A stretch of 64,000 nucleotides of DNA, from assembly GCA_017480425.1 (NCBI GenBank), contig JAFVAR010000018.1, forward strand, positions 38,175-102,174, read 5' to 3'. The position numbers and the translations under genes are program-made. Shown piece by piece: positions 25,704 to 36,348 of this stretch (positions are counted from its first letter, which is position 1; each line of letters begins with the position of its first letter). Origin of the DNA: a bacterium (GTDB taxonomy: Bacteria > Cyanobacteriota > Vampirovibrionia > Gastranaerophilales > Gastranaerophilaceae). The notes beneath the pieces were generated by a model. That model did no database searches. It was not told the origin of the DNA and saw nothing but the letters and a program-made list of their open reading frames with translations.

Positions 25704-26483
25704 ATGAATGTTTTTGGAATACATAGGAATAGGATAAACCCCGTATTTGGGACTTGTATGAGAAGTTATAAAACTAATAATTCTGAAGTGCATTTAAAAA
25801 AAAATGTTTTGACAACAACGTTTTTATTTCGTGCAGATTTGGAGTGGGGTAAATTATTCAGGTATATAGAAGAAAATTTGAGTTTTAATCATTCAAAAAT
25901 AAATACATATTGCCTTGCTTCATCAGATGGATCGGAAGCGTATTCTTATGCAATGACAGTTCTTGATAGGGCACTGCCTCAAGAGCGTTCCAAATACTTA
26001 CCGGTAATGGCATCTGATATTGATGAAGAAATGGTTATGGCATGTAAATCCGGTAAAATTAATCTCACAGGAATAGATTTTCAGAGTATTGCAAACAATC
26101 TATTATTTTCAAAATCCTATTTTAAAGATGCGGGAGATGAAATAGAGATTGAGAATAACAGGCCTTTTCAAGAAGCAAATGTTGATTATCGTTCATATAG
26201 ACCGATTAAAGAATTAGGAGATGGTGTTGTTTTTGAAAAAGCAGATATTCTTGAAAAGGTCAAAAGTATTAAAGACGAAGGTAATTCTGTTATTTTATGC
26301 AGAAACGTTTTTATGTATTTACAACAAAACTATATAATAAGACTGGTAAGTGAGCTTGGTAAAGTGCTTAAGCAGGGCAGTTTATTTGTAATTGGAGACT
26401 GCGATTCATCTTTGGGAGTAAAAAATTTCTTAAATATTGCAGGATTTCAAGAAGTTATGAAAAATGTATTTAAGCGTTTATAG
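25704..26483 (+). CDS. CheR-like SAM-dependent methyltransferase, copy 1
   Basis: 259 residues. FLFRADLEWGKL, SSDGSEAYSYAM (SAM loop), MASDIDEEMV (acidic residue binding the ribose) and ILCRNVFMYL follow the order of motifs in CheR, which methylates glutamates of chemoreceptors. The helical N-terminal domain of classic CheR is missing and replaced by about 25 unrelated residues, so the target may not be a chemoreceptor. A tandem paralogue follows. The ribosome site is weak. Confidence 0.75.
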   Translation: MNVFGIHRNRINPVFGTCMRSYKTNNSEVHLKKNVLTTTFLFRADLEWGKLFRYIEENLSFNHSKINTYCLASSDGSEAYSYAMTVLDRALPQERSKYLPVMASDIDEEMVMACKSGKINLTGIDFQSIANNLLFSKSYFKDAGDEIEIENNRPFQEANVDYRSYRPIKELGDGVVFEKADILEKVKSIKDEGNSVILCRNVFMYLQQNYIIRLVSELGKVLKQGSLFVIGDCDSSLGVKNFLNIAGFQEVMKNVFKRL

Positions 26484-26506
26484 TCTGTGAGAGGAAGATT
26501 ATTGAT

Positions 26507-27316
26507 ATGAAAATTACACCGATTGGCGGTTATTCAAAATACGGTTACAACGATGTGCAAAAAGGCCCTAAATTCAGAAGTTGCGTAAGAGTATACGATG
26601 TAGAGAATAAGAAAAAGTTTGCAAGACCATATATTTTAACAGCAACTTGCTTTTTTAGAGATTGTTTAGATTGGAAAAATTTGCCTGAATTTTTTATTAA
26701 AAATTTTAAAGATAAATCAAAAGTAAATATGTTCTGTTTTGGAGTATCAGACGGTTCTGAAGCATATTCTTATGCAATGATGATTTTTGACAGGTTTCCT
26801 GAAGTTTTGCAATCTAAATTTTTACCTATTTGGGCGTCAGATATTGACAGCAAGGTTATTAATGCTGCAAAAACTTTAAAAATAAATATAACTGATGACG
26901 ATATTATGCAAAAAATATCAAGAAATATTCACAAATTATCCATAAATGATTGTTTTTCATATAATAGCGAAACTATGGAAATCGAAAACGACCAGTTATT
27001 AAATAATAACGATTTAGCTTTTAGTACTTATGATATTAAAAAACCTTTATCAGAAAGTGTGCAATTTGAATGTTCTGATATGACGGAAAAATTATCAACA
27101 ATAGATGATGACGGGAATACGATAATTTCTTGCAGAAATGCATTGTTTTATATGAACAGTGATTATATAAGCAATTTTATTCAAAAATTGTCCGACACTT
27201 TAAAATCTAATAGTGTATTTATTATAGGTGCAAATGACAGAATTGTTAATATTGATAAAATGCTTAAAGATTCAGGTTTTACGGAAGTTATGGAAAATGT
27301 TTTCAGACGCAATTAG
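26507..27316 (+). CDS. CheR-like SAM-dependent methyltransferase, copy 2
   Basis: 269 residues, paralogous to the preceding gene with the same motif order: CFFRDCLDW, VSDGSEAYSYAM, WASDIDSKVI and ISCRNALFYM, ending in EVMENVFRR versus EVMKNVFKR. GAGGAAG precedes the ATG. The two copies have diverged strongly outside the motifs, so this is an old duplication. It is convergent with the AsmA-like gene, with 1 nt between stops. Confidence 0.75.
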   Translation: MKITPIGGYSKYGYNDVQKGPKFRSCVRVYDVENKKKFARPYILTATCFFRDCLDWKNLPEFFIKNFKDKSKVNMFCFGVSDGSEAYSYAMMIFDRFPEVLQSKFLPIWASDIDSKVINAAKTLKINITDDDIMQKISRNIHKLSINDCFSYNSETMEIENDQLLNNNDLAFSTYDIKKPLSESVQFECSDMTEKLSTIDDDGNTIISCRNALFYMNSDYISNFIQKLSDTLKSNSVFIIGANDRIVNIDKMLKDSGFTEVMENVFRRN

Positions 27317-27317
27317 T

Positions 27318-30068
27318 TTATTTAATTCTTTTTAAAGACGATAAAAAGTTGAAATTAAGAATATCTCCGTCAACTTTTGTTAAAAAGACCTGTGCCTTAT
27401 CTTCGCCGGTTTTTAGTTTTGGAATTTGTTCAAGTTCTCTTGCATAATAATTACTGTCATTTCTTGAGCTTATAGAAATTTTGCTCGCCAAACTATTTAG
27501 CGAGATATTTCTCAGAGCACCGGCAAGTCCTTTTCCTTTATTTGAGAATTTTGTGTAAACTCTAAGCATTGCATCATTATATGTTAAGTCATATCTTCCT
27601 ATAATAAAAGTTGCAAGTTCATCTGCAGAAGACATTATTTTCATGCGTTCTATAACGTTATCTTTGAGTTTCATTTCTCCTTGTATTTCCTCAAATCTTC
27701 CGTCCGGTATGCTTACTAAATCAACAACTGTTGAAGGACTAATCATTGCAAGAGGATTACGGAAAAGAGATGCTACTTTTAATATGTATTCTACATAACC
27801 GACTTGTCCGATTGTTCCGTTATGAATCTTGAATTTAATATCCCCGTTTAATTTCAATGATTTATCAGTATTAAGTTCAATTAAACCCATTGCTTTACCG
27901 CTAATCTGCCGTGGCAGTCCGAGAATTGAAGTTGCCATAATGTCAGAATTTACATCTTTTATACCAAGACGCAAATAATAATTTCTTTCATATAAATCCG
28001 CATTGATTTTTAGAGCAGATGTGCCCTCTGCAATATCAAATTTATTGGATTTTAAGTTCATAACGCCGTTTTTATCAAGTGTCATATCAGCATGCAAATT
28101 TCCGAAATTAATTTCTTTATACACACCTTTAATAAGATTCAGACTGCATTTTTCAAGTACAATTAAACCTTTCGGAAATGCCGGCAGTTCCATGTTCTCT
28201 TCATTTTCTGCTCCTGTTGAAACAAGTGTGGGTTGAGGCGGTTGTTCGCCTTCAGGAAGCTGAGGCTGGGTTAGAATTTTTTCTACGTCAACATCATCGA
28301 CGGTTAAAATAACATCTTTGGCAATTATCGGAAATTTGAGTTCGTTTAATACTTTGCCGTTAAATTTGTAACTCGAACGTCTGAACCTTCCGTCAGCCTT
28401 TACGTCTATTAATCCGCCTTTTGCTGTTAATTTCGCATTTTTGATAAATACTCTCTGGGCAGGTATTAGCACCTTATCAAGAGCAAACTCTCCTTCCATT
28501 GTAGGAACTTTTCCTCTGTTGTTAATTGACATTTTGCCGGAAACTTCACCTTTTTTGAATATTCTCTGGCATGCTAAAAAGTTTAAAAACTCACTCGGTA
28601 AAGGATGCGGCATATCAAGGTTTAAATCTAACAACTTCATATTGTCAGACATATCAATATTTCCTTTTATGGAAACAAGAGGAGTCATGCCTTTTTTAAG
28701 CTCTTGCGTTATATAATAATTTATCGTATTAATCTTCAAAATATTTTTAATAATGCTTAAATCTGCTTTAAACATAGTTTTATAGTCCTTCAAGACCATT
28801 TTTTGTTTGCCGAATTTAAAGCCTTGATTTTCTTTTAAAAGAAAATACCATAAAATATCGCAGCTTCCGTTTTTGGAGGTTAGTATCAGCATAGAACCCG
28901 CATTGCCGACAAGTTCAATTGGCGAATTAAGCATCTTGGATAAATAATTTTTAAAGAAATCATTTGTTACGAAAACTCCTGATGTAATTTTTGTGTCGCA
29001 GGTTTTTTGATAATCTTTTGTGTATCCTTTAAGTTTAAATTTATTTTCAGCTTTCTTATTATAGAATCCTTCAAAATCTTTGTATTCAATGTCTTTATTG
29101 CCAATTTCAACATTTCCCTGAGTGACTGTAATAGGTATATTTAAAAGCGGAATTACATCAAAAGTTACATTGTTTACTTTGATTTTTCCGTCAGTAACGT
29201 TTTTGGCAAGTTTTAAATTGAAATCAACACTTCCTTTTACGTTACCAATAGGCTCAAGCATTTGTCTGCCGTTTGCAACAACAATGTTTGAACGTACAAT
29301 ATCAGCAATATCAGATGCGCTAAAATCTTTGGCAGATATATTTAATTCGTATCCGCCCTTTCTTTTTAAAAACGCATTTATTAAAATGCTTGATTTATCA
29401 ATTGTTATAGGAAAGTCTTTAATGTATGCGGTTTTATTTTCCATAAAGATTCTGTTCATATCGTTAGCAGATACAGCAATTTTATGTGAATCTTTCTTGA
29501 GTTCAAAATCAAAGTCAAAATGCAGATATTTTCTCTCGTTTGTTCTGTCAAAAATCATATGGCGGGCTTTGAAATCCAAATCAAATGCGGGATTATTGTA
29601 TATGATGGTACAATCTTTTACTCCCAACAGGACATTATAAAAATCAAGAATTATAGGGCTTTTTGGACTTTTTTCTTTTTTTTCTTTCGGAGCAATTGCC
29701 ATTATATCGTCAATATCAGCATAAATCTTGTCTGCAACCATTTTTTTTACTATAATTCTTTTTGCAAAAATTTCCTTAAGTGAAAAAAGTGTATCTATAT
29801 TATTTAGTAAAAGTAAATTTTTCCCGTCTTTATTGACTTCTATACTGTTTACTGTAAATGCAACGTCAACACCGGTACGGAGTTCTGGCTCGATAATTTT
29901 AACCTCGGCTCCAAGAGCTTTAGATGCTTGTTCTTGGATATAATTAATAAACATGTCATTCGATACAACTGCAGGAACGACATATTTGTATAACCATAAA
30001 CCGCCTGCAACAACAATTAATGAAGCAGATAAAATAAATGTCGGAAGTTTTCGGCTAAAGCTCTTCAT
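27318..30068 (-). CDS. AsmA-like (DUF3971/TamB-related) envelope protein
   Basis: 916 residues: a short cytoplasmic start, one N-terminal membrane helix (about 10-33) and a long beta-rich periplasmic body. Repeated ALGAEVKI, NSIEVNKDGK, SIKGNIDMSD and GLIELNTDKSLKLNGDIKFKIHNGTIG-type strands are typical of AsmA-like proteins that bridge inner and outer membranes and help move phospholipids. There is a Pro/Gln/Glu-rich insert near 600. An MlaA-like lipid protein is encoded further on at 48148, but the genes are not linked. Confidence 0.75.
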   Translation of the reverse strand: MKSFSRKLPTFILSASLIVVAGGLWLYKYVVPAVVSNDMFINYIQEQASKALGAEVKIIEPELRTGVDVAFTVNSIEVNKDGKNLLLLNNIDTLFSLKEIFAKRIIVKKMVADKIYADIDDIMAIAPKEKKEKSPKSPIILDFYNVLLGVKDCTIIYNNPAFDLDFKARHMIFDRTNERKYLHFDFDFELKKDSHKIAVSANDMNRIFMENKTAYIKDFPITIDKSSILINAFLKRKGGYELNISAKDFSASDIADIVRSNIVVANGRQMLEPIGNVKGSVDFNLKLAKNVTDGKIKVNNVTFDVIPLLNIPITVTQGNVEIGNKDIEYKDFEGFYNKKAENKFKLKGYTKDYQKTCDTKITSGVFVTNDFFKNYLSKMLNSPIELVGNAGSMLILTSKNGSCDILWYFLLKENQGFKFGKQKMVLKDYKTMFKADLSIIKNILKINTINYYITQELKKGMTPLVSIKGNIDMSDNMKLLDLNLDMPHPLPSEFLNFLACQRIFKKGEVSGKMSINNRGKVPTMEGEFALDKVLIPAQRVFIKNAKLTAKGGLIDVKADGRFRRSSYKFNGKVLNELKFPIIAKDVILTVDDVDVEKILTQPQLPEGEQPPQPTLVSTGAENEENMELPAFPKGLIVLEKCSLNLIKGVYKEINFGNLHADMTLDKNGVMNLKSNKFDIAEGTSALKINADLYERNYYLRLGIKDVNSDIMATSILGLPRQISGKAMGLIELNTDKSLKLNGDIKFKIHNGTIGQVGYVEYILKVASLFRNPLAMISPSTVVDLVSIPDGRFEEIQGEMKLKDNVIERMKIMSSADELATFIIGRYDLTYNDAMLRVYTKFSNKGKGLAGALRNISLNSLASKISISSRNDSNYYARELEQIPKLKTGEDKAQVFLTKVDGDILNFNFLSSLKRIK

Positions 30069-30107
30069 AGCAACAATTATAACATGATTTTTAAATTGAC
30101 TGTAAAA

Positions 30108-30314
30108 TTATTTATCTAGAAATACAAGCTCCATATTCAATGCTTCTGCAATTAACTGCATTTCAGAATATCTAATTGTGTTTGCTCTCAACTTTTTTGA
30201 CAATTTGTCTAAAGAGTAATCCTTGCCGGAACGTTCTTTCATATAATTAGCAAGGTATGTAAGTGTTAGTCCTTTTTTAGCAACGAGCATTTTGACTTCA
30301 TTTATAGCGTTCAT
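30108..30314 (-). CDS. Small helix-turn-helix regulator
   Basis: 68 residues: NAINEVKMLVAKKGLTLTYLANYMKERSGKDYSLDKLSKKLRANTIRYSEMQLIAEALNMELVFL, an XRE-like five-helix layout with a longer turn. It is divergent from a truncated XRE gene at 30433; the space between holds a TTGACA promoter and a palindrome (AGCAT-GT-ATGCT) that could be an operator. Target unknown. Confidence 0.65.
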   Translation of the reverse strand: MNAINEVKMLVAKKGLTLTYLANYMKERSGKDYSLDKLSKKLRANTIRYSEMQLIAEALNMELVFLDK

Positions 30315-30366
30315 ATTCTAATATTATAAAAAGAGGTCTAGAAATAGAAAACATTGACTACTAAAT

Positions 30367-30396
30367 TTTGACAATTATAGAGCATGTATGCTATAA
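30367..30396 (+). promoter_or_regulatory. Promoter with embedded palindrome upstream of truncated XRE gene
   Basis: TTGACA (about 30368) and TATAAG (about 30392) with an 18-nt spacer. AGCATGTATGCT lies in the spacer just before the -10, a plausible repressor site. Confidence 0.45.
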
Positions 30397-30432
30397 GTAG
30401 AAATATAATTCTATATTAATTAAGGGGTTTAT

Positions 30433-30540
30433 AGTGACACTAAAAAGTAAGCTGGAAATTTTTGGTAAAAATGTAAAAAAGTATCGCATAAAAAGTAAAA
30501 TGACAGTAAGTGACCTTGCAATATCTATTGAATATTGAGC
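30433..30540 (+). pseudogene. Truncated XRE-family helix-turn-helix gene
   Basis: Frame from GTG 30433: EIFGKNVKKYRIKSKMTVSDLAISIEY, the first two helices of an XRE domain, then TGA at 30538-30540. The recognition helix and the rest of the domain are absent, and readthrough gives no recognisable continuation before the terminator at 30566. AAGGGG precedes the start. It is most likely a gene remnant. Confidence 0.5.
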
Positions 30541-30565
30541 CATCAGAGTTATGCGATGGAATATA

Positions 30566-30597
30566 AAAAGGATAGGTTATTATACCTATCCTTTTCG
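30566..30597. terminator. Bidirectional terminator between XRE remnant and gyrB
   Basis: AAAAGGATAGGT (30566-30577) pairs with ACCTATCCTTTT (30584-30595). T-runs exist on both strands, so it can end gyrB (minus) and the remnant (plus). Confidence 0.75.
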
Positions 30598-30616
30598 CTC
30601 TTATCTAAAATTAATT

Positions 30617-33049
<2,433 letters not shown>

Positions 33050-33195
33050 TTATCCCCCTCAAGCTTTAATATATATAAAAGCGTCTTACTCCCATACTAT
33101 ATAAGTATTGTAGCATAAAAAAACTTAAAATTTCAAGAAATTGTTAAGACAAAATTTAATTTTGACTTTTATAAAAGGTTAATTAATAAAAAATT

Positions 33196-33840
33196 ATGAT
33201 TGATTTGTTAAGAAAAATACTAAAATCATTTGGGCAAAAAGAAGAGAGCATGTCCACAGCAGATGAAGTTGAAGGATTGTATGGTTCATTGAATGATGAT
33301 ATTTTACAGTTAGTTTTGGGCGCTGATTTGATAGCTTTGGGTAAAAATTTTGCTGAGAAAATTTCTGAAATAAGAAAGGAAATTAAATCGGAGTGCGGGT
33401 TTATTCTCCCTCCTGTCCGGATTCTGGATAATAAGTTTATTCAGGAAAATGAATTTGATATATTTATTAACGGTAAAAAGGTTGAAACCGGTTTTCTTGT
33501 GCCGAATTATACAGGAATAAATGAAGAGTTTTATGAAACCATGAAAACAGTAATCTATGACAATTTGCAATATCTTTTCACAACCAAAGTTGCGGAAAAA
33601 TATATAGATAGTGTTCAATCTGATAATAGTTGGCTTGTGTATAATTTATTTTTGAAAATATCTATAATTGACTTGAAAACAATAATGCTTGATATAATAA
33701 ATCAAGGAAAATCAATAAATAATGTAAATTATATATTTGAGCAAATAGGAGAGCATGTGCTGGGTGACGGAAAGCTTCAAGACTGTTACACAAGGCATAA
33801 TCCGCATTTAATAGCAAAATATGTTGCAAAACGGTTATAG
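33196..33840 (+). CDS. Stand-alone FlhA (FHIPEP) cytoplasmic-domain homologue
   Basis: 214 residues without membrane helices. LQLVLGADLIALGKNFAEKISEIRKEIKSECGFILPPVRILDN, then NEFDIFINGKKVETG, matches the start of the cytoplasmic domain of FlhA/FHIPEP, the export-gate protein of flagellar and type III secretion. The later VIYDNLQYLFTTKVAEKYID and IDLKTIMLDIINQGKSINNVNYIFEQIGEH resemble its C-terminal subdomains. The eight-helix membrane half is absent, so it cannot be a gate itself; a regulator or adaptor is possible. The match is by eye. Confidence 0.65.
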   Translation: MIDLLRKILKSFGQKEESMSTADEVEGLYGSLNDDILQLVLGADLIALGKNFAEKISEIRKEIKSECGFILPPVRILDNKFIQENEFDIFINGKKVETGFLVPNYTGINEEFYETMKTVIYDNLQYLFTTKVAEKYIDSVQSDNSWLVYNLFLKISIIDLKTIMLDIINQGKSINNVNYIFEQIGEHVLGDGKLQDCYTRHNPHLIAKYVAKRL

Positions 33841-33859
33841 TATAATTATTTCTCAATAC

Positions 33860-33888
33860 TTGATTTTTACTTATTTACTTGCTAATAT
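33860..33888 (+). promoter_or_regulatory. Promoter of the tRNA(CAU) locus
   Basis: TTGATT (33860-33865), 17-nt spacer, TAATAT (33883-33888). The predicted transcript would start near 33895 and run through both tRNA-like modules (34008 and 34138) before the tRNA at 34262. Confidence 0.5.
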
Positions 33889-34007
33889 TAGGAAGTCACT
33901 CAAGGTGAGTCTTTAGAGTTATGCCGAGAGAAAGCTAAGGTTTTCAGATAGGGTGTTGCGGCTAAAGTGAAGAAATAAAGATTGAAAATTAAATATTTCA
34001 TATAAAC

Positions 34008-34076
34008 GTCACGGGCCTGTGGTACTCTGCCGAACAAAATGCGAATCATTGAGCATTTTGTGAGAGGAAGGTAGCG
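34008..34076 (+). repeat. tRNA-like 5' module A with hairpin insert
   Basis: GTCACGGGCCTGTGG (34008-34022) equals the 5' flank and first bases of the tRNA at 34262. It is followed by ACTCTGCCGAA, a hairpin CAAAATGC/GCATTTTG (34035-34042, 34053-34060), then GGTAGCG, which matches the tRNA D-arm. It thus looks like a truncated tRNA copy with about 46 nt inserted in the D-loop. Confidence 0.7.
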
Positions 34077-34137
34077 GGGGTAAATCCTCAAGCGAACGCA
34101 AGCCATAACGCAAGTTTGAAAGTTGAATATAAAAGTC

Positions 34138-34211
34138 GTCACGGGCCTGTGGCACTCTGCCGAACAAAATGCGAACCATTGAGCATTTTGTGAGAGGAAG
34201 GTAGCGCAGAG
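34138..34211 (+). repeat. tRNA-like 5' module B with hairpin insert
   Basis: Near-identical to module A, 130 nt downstream; it differs at single bases, including one in the hairpin loop. It ends GGTAGCGCAGAG, identical to the tRNA D-arm and first anticodon-stem bases. The following 45-50 nt (AGCGAACGCAAGCCATAACG and on) also repeat those between modules A and B, so the whole unit is a tandem duplication leading into the real tRNA. Confidence 0.7.
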
Positions 34212-34261
34212 CGAACGCAAGCCATAACGCAAGTTTGAAAATTGAATATAAAAGTCGTCAC

Positions 34262-34333
34262 GGGCCTGTGGCGCAGCGGTAGCGCAGAGGACTCATAATC
34301 CTTTGGTCGTGGGTTCGAATCCCTCCGGGCCCA
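34262..34333 (+). tRNA. tRNA with CAU anticodon (elongator Met or lysidine-type Ile2)
   Basis: Acceptor GGGCCTG/CGGGCCC, D-arm GCGC/GCGC with loop AGCGGTA, anticodon stem GAGGA/TCCTT with loop CTCATAA (anticodon CAT), and T-loop TTCGAAT. The T-stem has one T-T mismatch (second pair). CCA is not encoded beyond the discriminator A. It is not initiator-like (no GGG/CCC anticodon stem). Whether it is Met or Ile2 cannot be settled by eye. Confidence 0.9.
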
Positions 34334-34344
34334 AATTAAATAAA

Positions 34345-34367
34345 AGCCAGTCTTTGACTGGTTTTTA
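34345..34367 (+). terminator. Terminator after the CAU tRNA
   Basis: AGCCAGTC, TTT, GACTGGTT followed by TTTTATTA. Confidence 0.75.
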
Positions 34368-34401
34368 TTATGTCTAAAATTTGGTGAGGGCTTCTCACCC
34401 A

Positions 34402-34482
34402 GTGGGTTCGACTTCCTCCATCCCTCGAAGATACTTAATCTTCTCGGGCGGAGTCCTTCTCCGGGCCCAAATTTAATAAAAG
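34402..34482 (+). repeat. tRNA-like 3' module with hairpin insert
   Basis: GTGGGTTCGACTTCCTCC (34402-34419) repeats the T-arm of the tRNA (34309-34326). CCGGGCCCAAATTTAATAAA (34461-34480) repeats its acceptor end and trailer. About 41 nt, including a GAAGAT/ATCTTC hairpin, separate the two. It is therefore a 3' half-tRNA with an insert at the T-arm/acceptor junction. Confidence 0.65.
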
Positions 34483-34506
34483 AGAGCATTGCGGCTCTCT
34501 TTTTTA
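34481..34506 (+). terminator. Terminator after the tRNA-like 3' module
   Basis: AGAGAGC, six-nt loop, GCTCTCT, then TTTTT. Confidence 0.75.
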
Positions 34507-34553
34507 ATGTTTACATTTGCTTAAGAATTCCGTTTTGGGACACTTTGGGGACA

Positions 34554-34717
34554 GTAAGTAGTGTGGGTAAAGCGGACGATAACAAATCAAAATTTGCATT
34601 ATGTGAACATTTGCGTACCCACCAATTCATTTTTAGTAAGTAGTGTGGGTAAAGCGGACGATAACAAATCAAAATTTGCATTATGTGAACATTTGCGTAC
34701 CCACCAATTCATTTTTA
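34554..34717. repeat. Perfect 82-bp tandem duplication with REP-like arms
   Basis: 34554-34635 and 34636-34717 are identical. Each unit contains GTGGGTA and its complement TACCCAC about 50 nt apart, similar to the arms of the REP palindromes that flank the transposase at 34829, suggesting two longer, diverged REP-family units. Confidence 0.85.
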
Positions 34718-34797
34718 GGGATATTACTAAATGATTCTGATATTTATTTTTTGTGGGCACACTATCGTTTTGCTCACCCTACCAATTAAGTAAGTAG

Positions 34798-34823
34798 GGT
34801 GGGCAAAGTGAAACGTGCCCACC
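34798..34823. repeat. REP palindrome, left
   Basis: GGTGGGCA (34798-34805), 10-nt loop, TGCCCACC (34816-34823). The same palindrome, in the same orientation, lies beyond the other end of the transposase gene. Confidence 0.8.
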
Positions 34824-34828
34824 TATAA

Positions 34829-35359
34829 CTATTCAAAATCTAAATTTGATATTTTATTCTTATCTTCAAAATTACACCAGTTAATATCATAAAAATTATT
34901 TTTAACAAATTTATTAAAAGACGAATATTTCCAATCCTTTGGCGCAATTTTATAATGTTTATATGAATTATAATGGATATAATCTAAATGGGTATTTAAA
35001 TCTTGTTCATTTCTGATTGTATGTTCCCAAAATCGACGTTGCCATATACCTTTTTCTCTTTTATTGATTTTGCTTTTTGAGAGTGCTGCATTGATACTAA
35101 CTTTTCTGGAAAAATAATATTTCATAATTCTTATAATTTCAGAATAATCTTTGGTATTTTCAAGTTTTAATATCAAGTGCATGTGGTCATATAATATATT
35201 ACAAGCTACAATTTCAAACTTATATTTTGATAATGCATATTTAAATGAATTGCGTAATATATCAATATTTTCAATTAATATTTGTACACGATTATACGTT
35301 ACAATTGTAAAAAATACATACTTATACTTGTTGTTATAAAACCTTAGGTAATTTGACAT
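34829..35359 (-). CDS. REP-associated tyrosine transposase (Y1/IS200-like)
   Basis: 176 residues of the single-strand Y1 transposase fold used by RAYT proteins to handle REP hairpins. The HuH motif is HMH at 59-61 (NILYDHMHLIL), and the catalytic tyrosine is likely Y127 in HLDYIHYN. The final QRRFWEHTIRN and APKDWKYSS motifs are also family features. I start at ATG 35359, since further upstream runs into the REP. It is flanked by matching REP palindromes, so it probably forms a domesticated or mobile unit at 34798-35406. Confidence 0.9.
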   Translation of the reverse strand: MSNYLRFYNNKYKYVFFTIVTYNRVQILIENIDILRNSFKYALSKYKFEIVACNILYDHMHLILKLENTKDYSEIIRIMKYYFSRKVSINAALSKSKINKREKGIWQRRFWEHTIRNEQDLNTHLDYIHYNSYKHYKIAPKDWKYSSFNKFVKNNFYDINWCNFEDKNKISNLDFE

Positions 35360-35380
35360 ATGTTGATTATAACATATATA

Positions 35381-35406
35381 GGTGGGCAAAATGGAATGTG
35401 CCCACC
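35381..35406. repeat. REP palindrome, right
   Basis: GGTGGGCA (35381-35388), 10-nt loop, TGCCCACC (35399-35406). It lies between the start of the transposase gene and the 3' end of the next minus-strand gene. Confidence 0.8.
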
Positions 35407-36246
35407 CTACAACTTCTTATTTTTGTATTCTTTTAAATAATTTTCATCAACACGTATATATCCTTTAGAATCTACAAAAAGAGGTATAGTAACATTACCG
35501 CCATCCCTATACATAACCGTTACATTGCAATCACCAGTATTTTGGTATGTACCATTGCAATTAAAAGACCATATGTAACTGCCATCATATGCTTTAATGT
35601 TATTACCATCTTTATATCCGGTAATTGTTTTTTCAAAACATTCAGCAAGCCCTGTTGATGATAACTCGCATTTTTTGCCCAATGTTTCATTCATTAAAAT
35701 TGAATGTTCAATTTGATTCAACGCTTCGTATTTAGCGACAAAATTTAGAGAATCAGATGGATTCTGTACATTAACAGGTTTTAATAATGTCCAAAATAAT
35801 ATTAAAGGAATAACTAGAACAACAACTACACATATTATTATAGATATAATAGCTGCTATTTCCCATTTATTTTGATAATTATGAAATGCTTCAATACTGT
35901 CAAAATGTTTATTATGCCATGCCCACGCATTTCCTTTAATACCAAACCATATAGAGAGACCAAAATTTAATATCACGGATAATAACGCAAATTGTGGTAC
36001 AAAACATAAAATCCATAAAGGAAGTGTTATTAATGTAATATAAGATTTGTTTCCGAGTCCCCATATCCAATCCAGTATAAATGCACCCCAATTAAATCTT
36101 TTTGTAATTGAATCAGGAATGGAATAACTAGAGTTTGTATTTGAATTATTTGCGTTCTGTCGATTACTACTTGTATTTTGCACATTGTTTTGTGCAAAAA
36201 ATTCATTGGCGGGTATTACTTTTTTATTATGCTTTTCGTTAGGCAT
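35407..36246 (-). CDS. Membrane protein with DUF2628-like region, unknown
   Basis: 279 residues. The N-terminal 45 residues are Asn/Ser-rich and disordered. RFNWGAFILDWIWGLGNKSYITLI, AWAWHNKHFDSIEAFHNYQNKWE and three or four membrane helices follow (to about 155). The C-terminal 115 residues are probably outside the membrane and contain four cysteines (GKKCELSSTGLAECFE, SFNCNGTYQNTGDCNV), likely two disulfides. AGGAGAG precedes the ATG. Function unknown. Confidence 0.7.
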   Translation of the reverse strand: MPNEKHNKKVIPANEFFAQNNVQNTSSNRQNANNSNTNSSYSIPDSITKRFNWGAFILDWIWGLGNKSYITLITLPLWILCFVPQFALLSVILNFGLSIWFGIKGNAWAWHNKHFDSIEAFHNYQNKWEIAAIISIIICVVVVLVIPLILFWTLLKPVNVQNPSDSLNFVAKYEALNQIEHSILMNETLGKKCELSSTGLAECFEKTITGYKDGNNIKAYDGSYIWSFNCNGTYQNTGDCNVTVMYRDGGNVTIPLFVDSKGYIRVDENYLKEYKNKKL

Positions 36247-36348
36247 CCTACTTCTCTCCTTATGATTCTTAATAATAGAAAAATTTACAATTATATTTAT
36301 TACTAATTAGTCATGCTCTATTGTGAATACTAACATAGAATGTAATGT

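Noticed and set aside
33900..34232. Minus-strand frame of 110 residues with internal repetition
   Set aside because: It reads the tandem tRNA-like modules in antisense; the protein repeats only because the DNA does.
34139..34489. Minus-strand frame across the tRNA locus containing ARRDSNPRPKDYESSALP
   Set aside because: This is the well-known translation of an antisense tRNA sequence. It is not a gene.
34554..34717. Possible CRISPR array
   Set aside because: Only two directly abutting identical 82-bp units without spacers and no cas genes; it is a tandem duplication.
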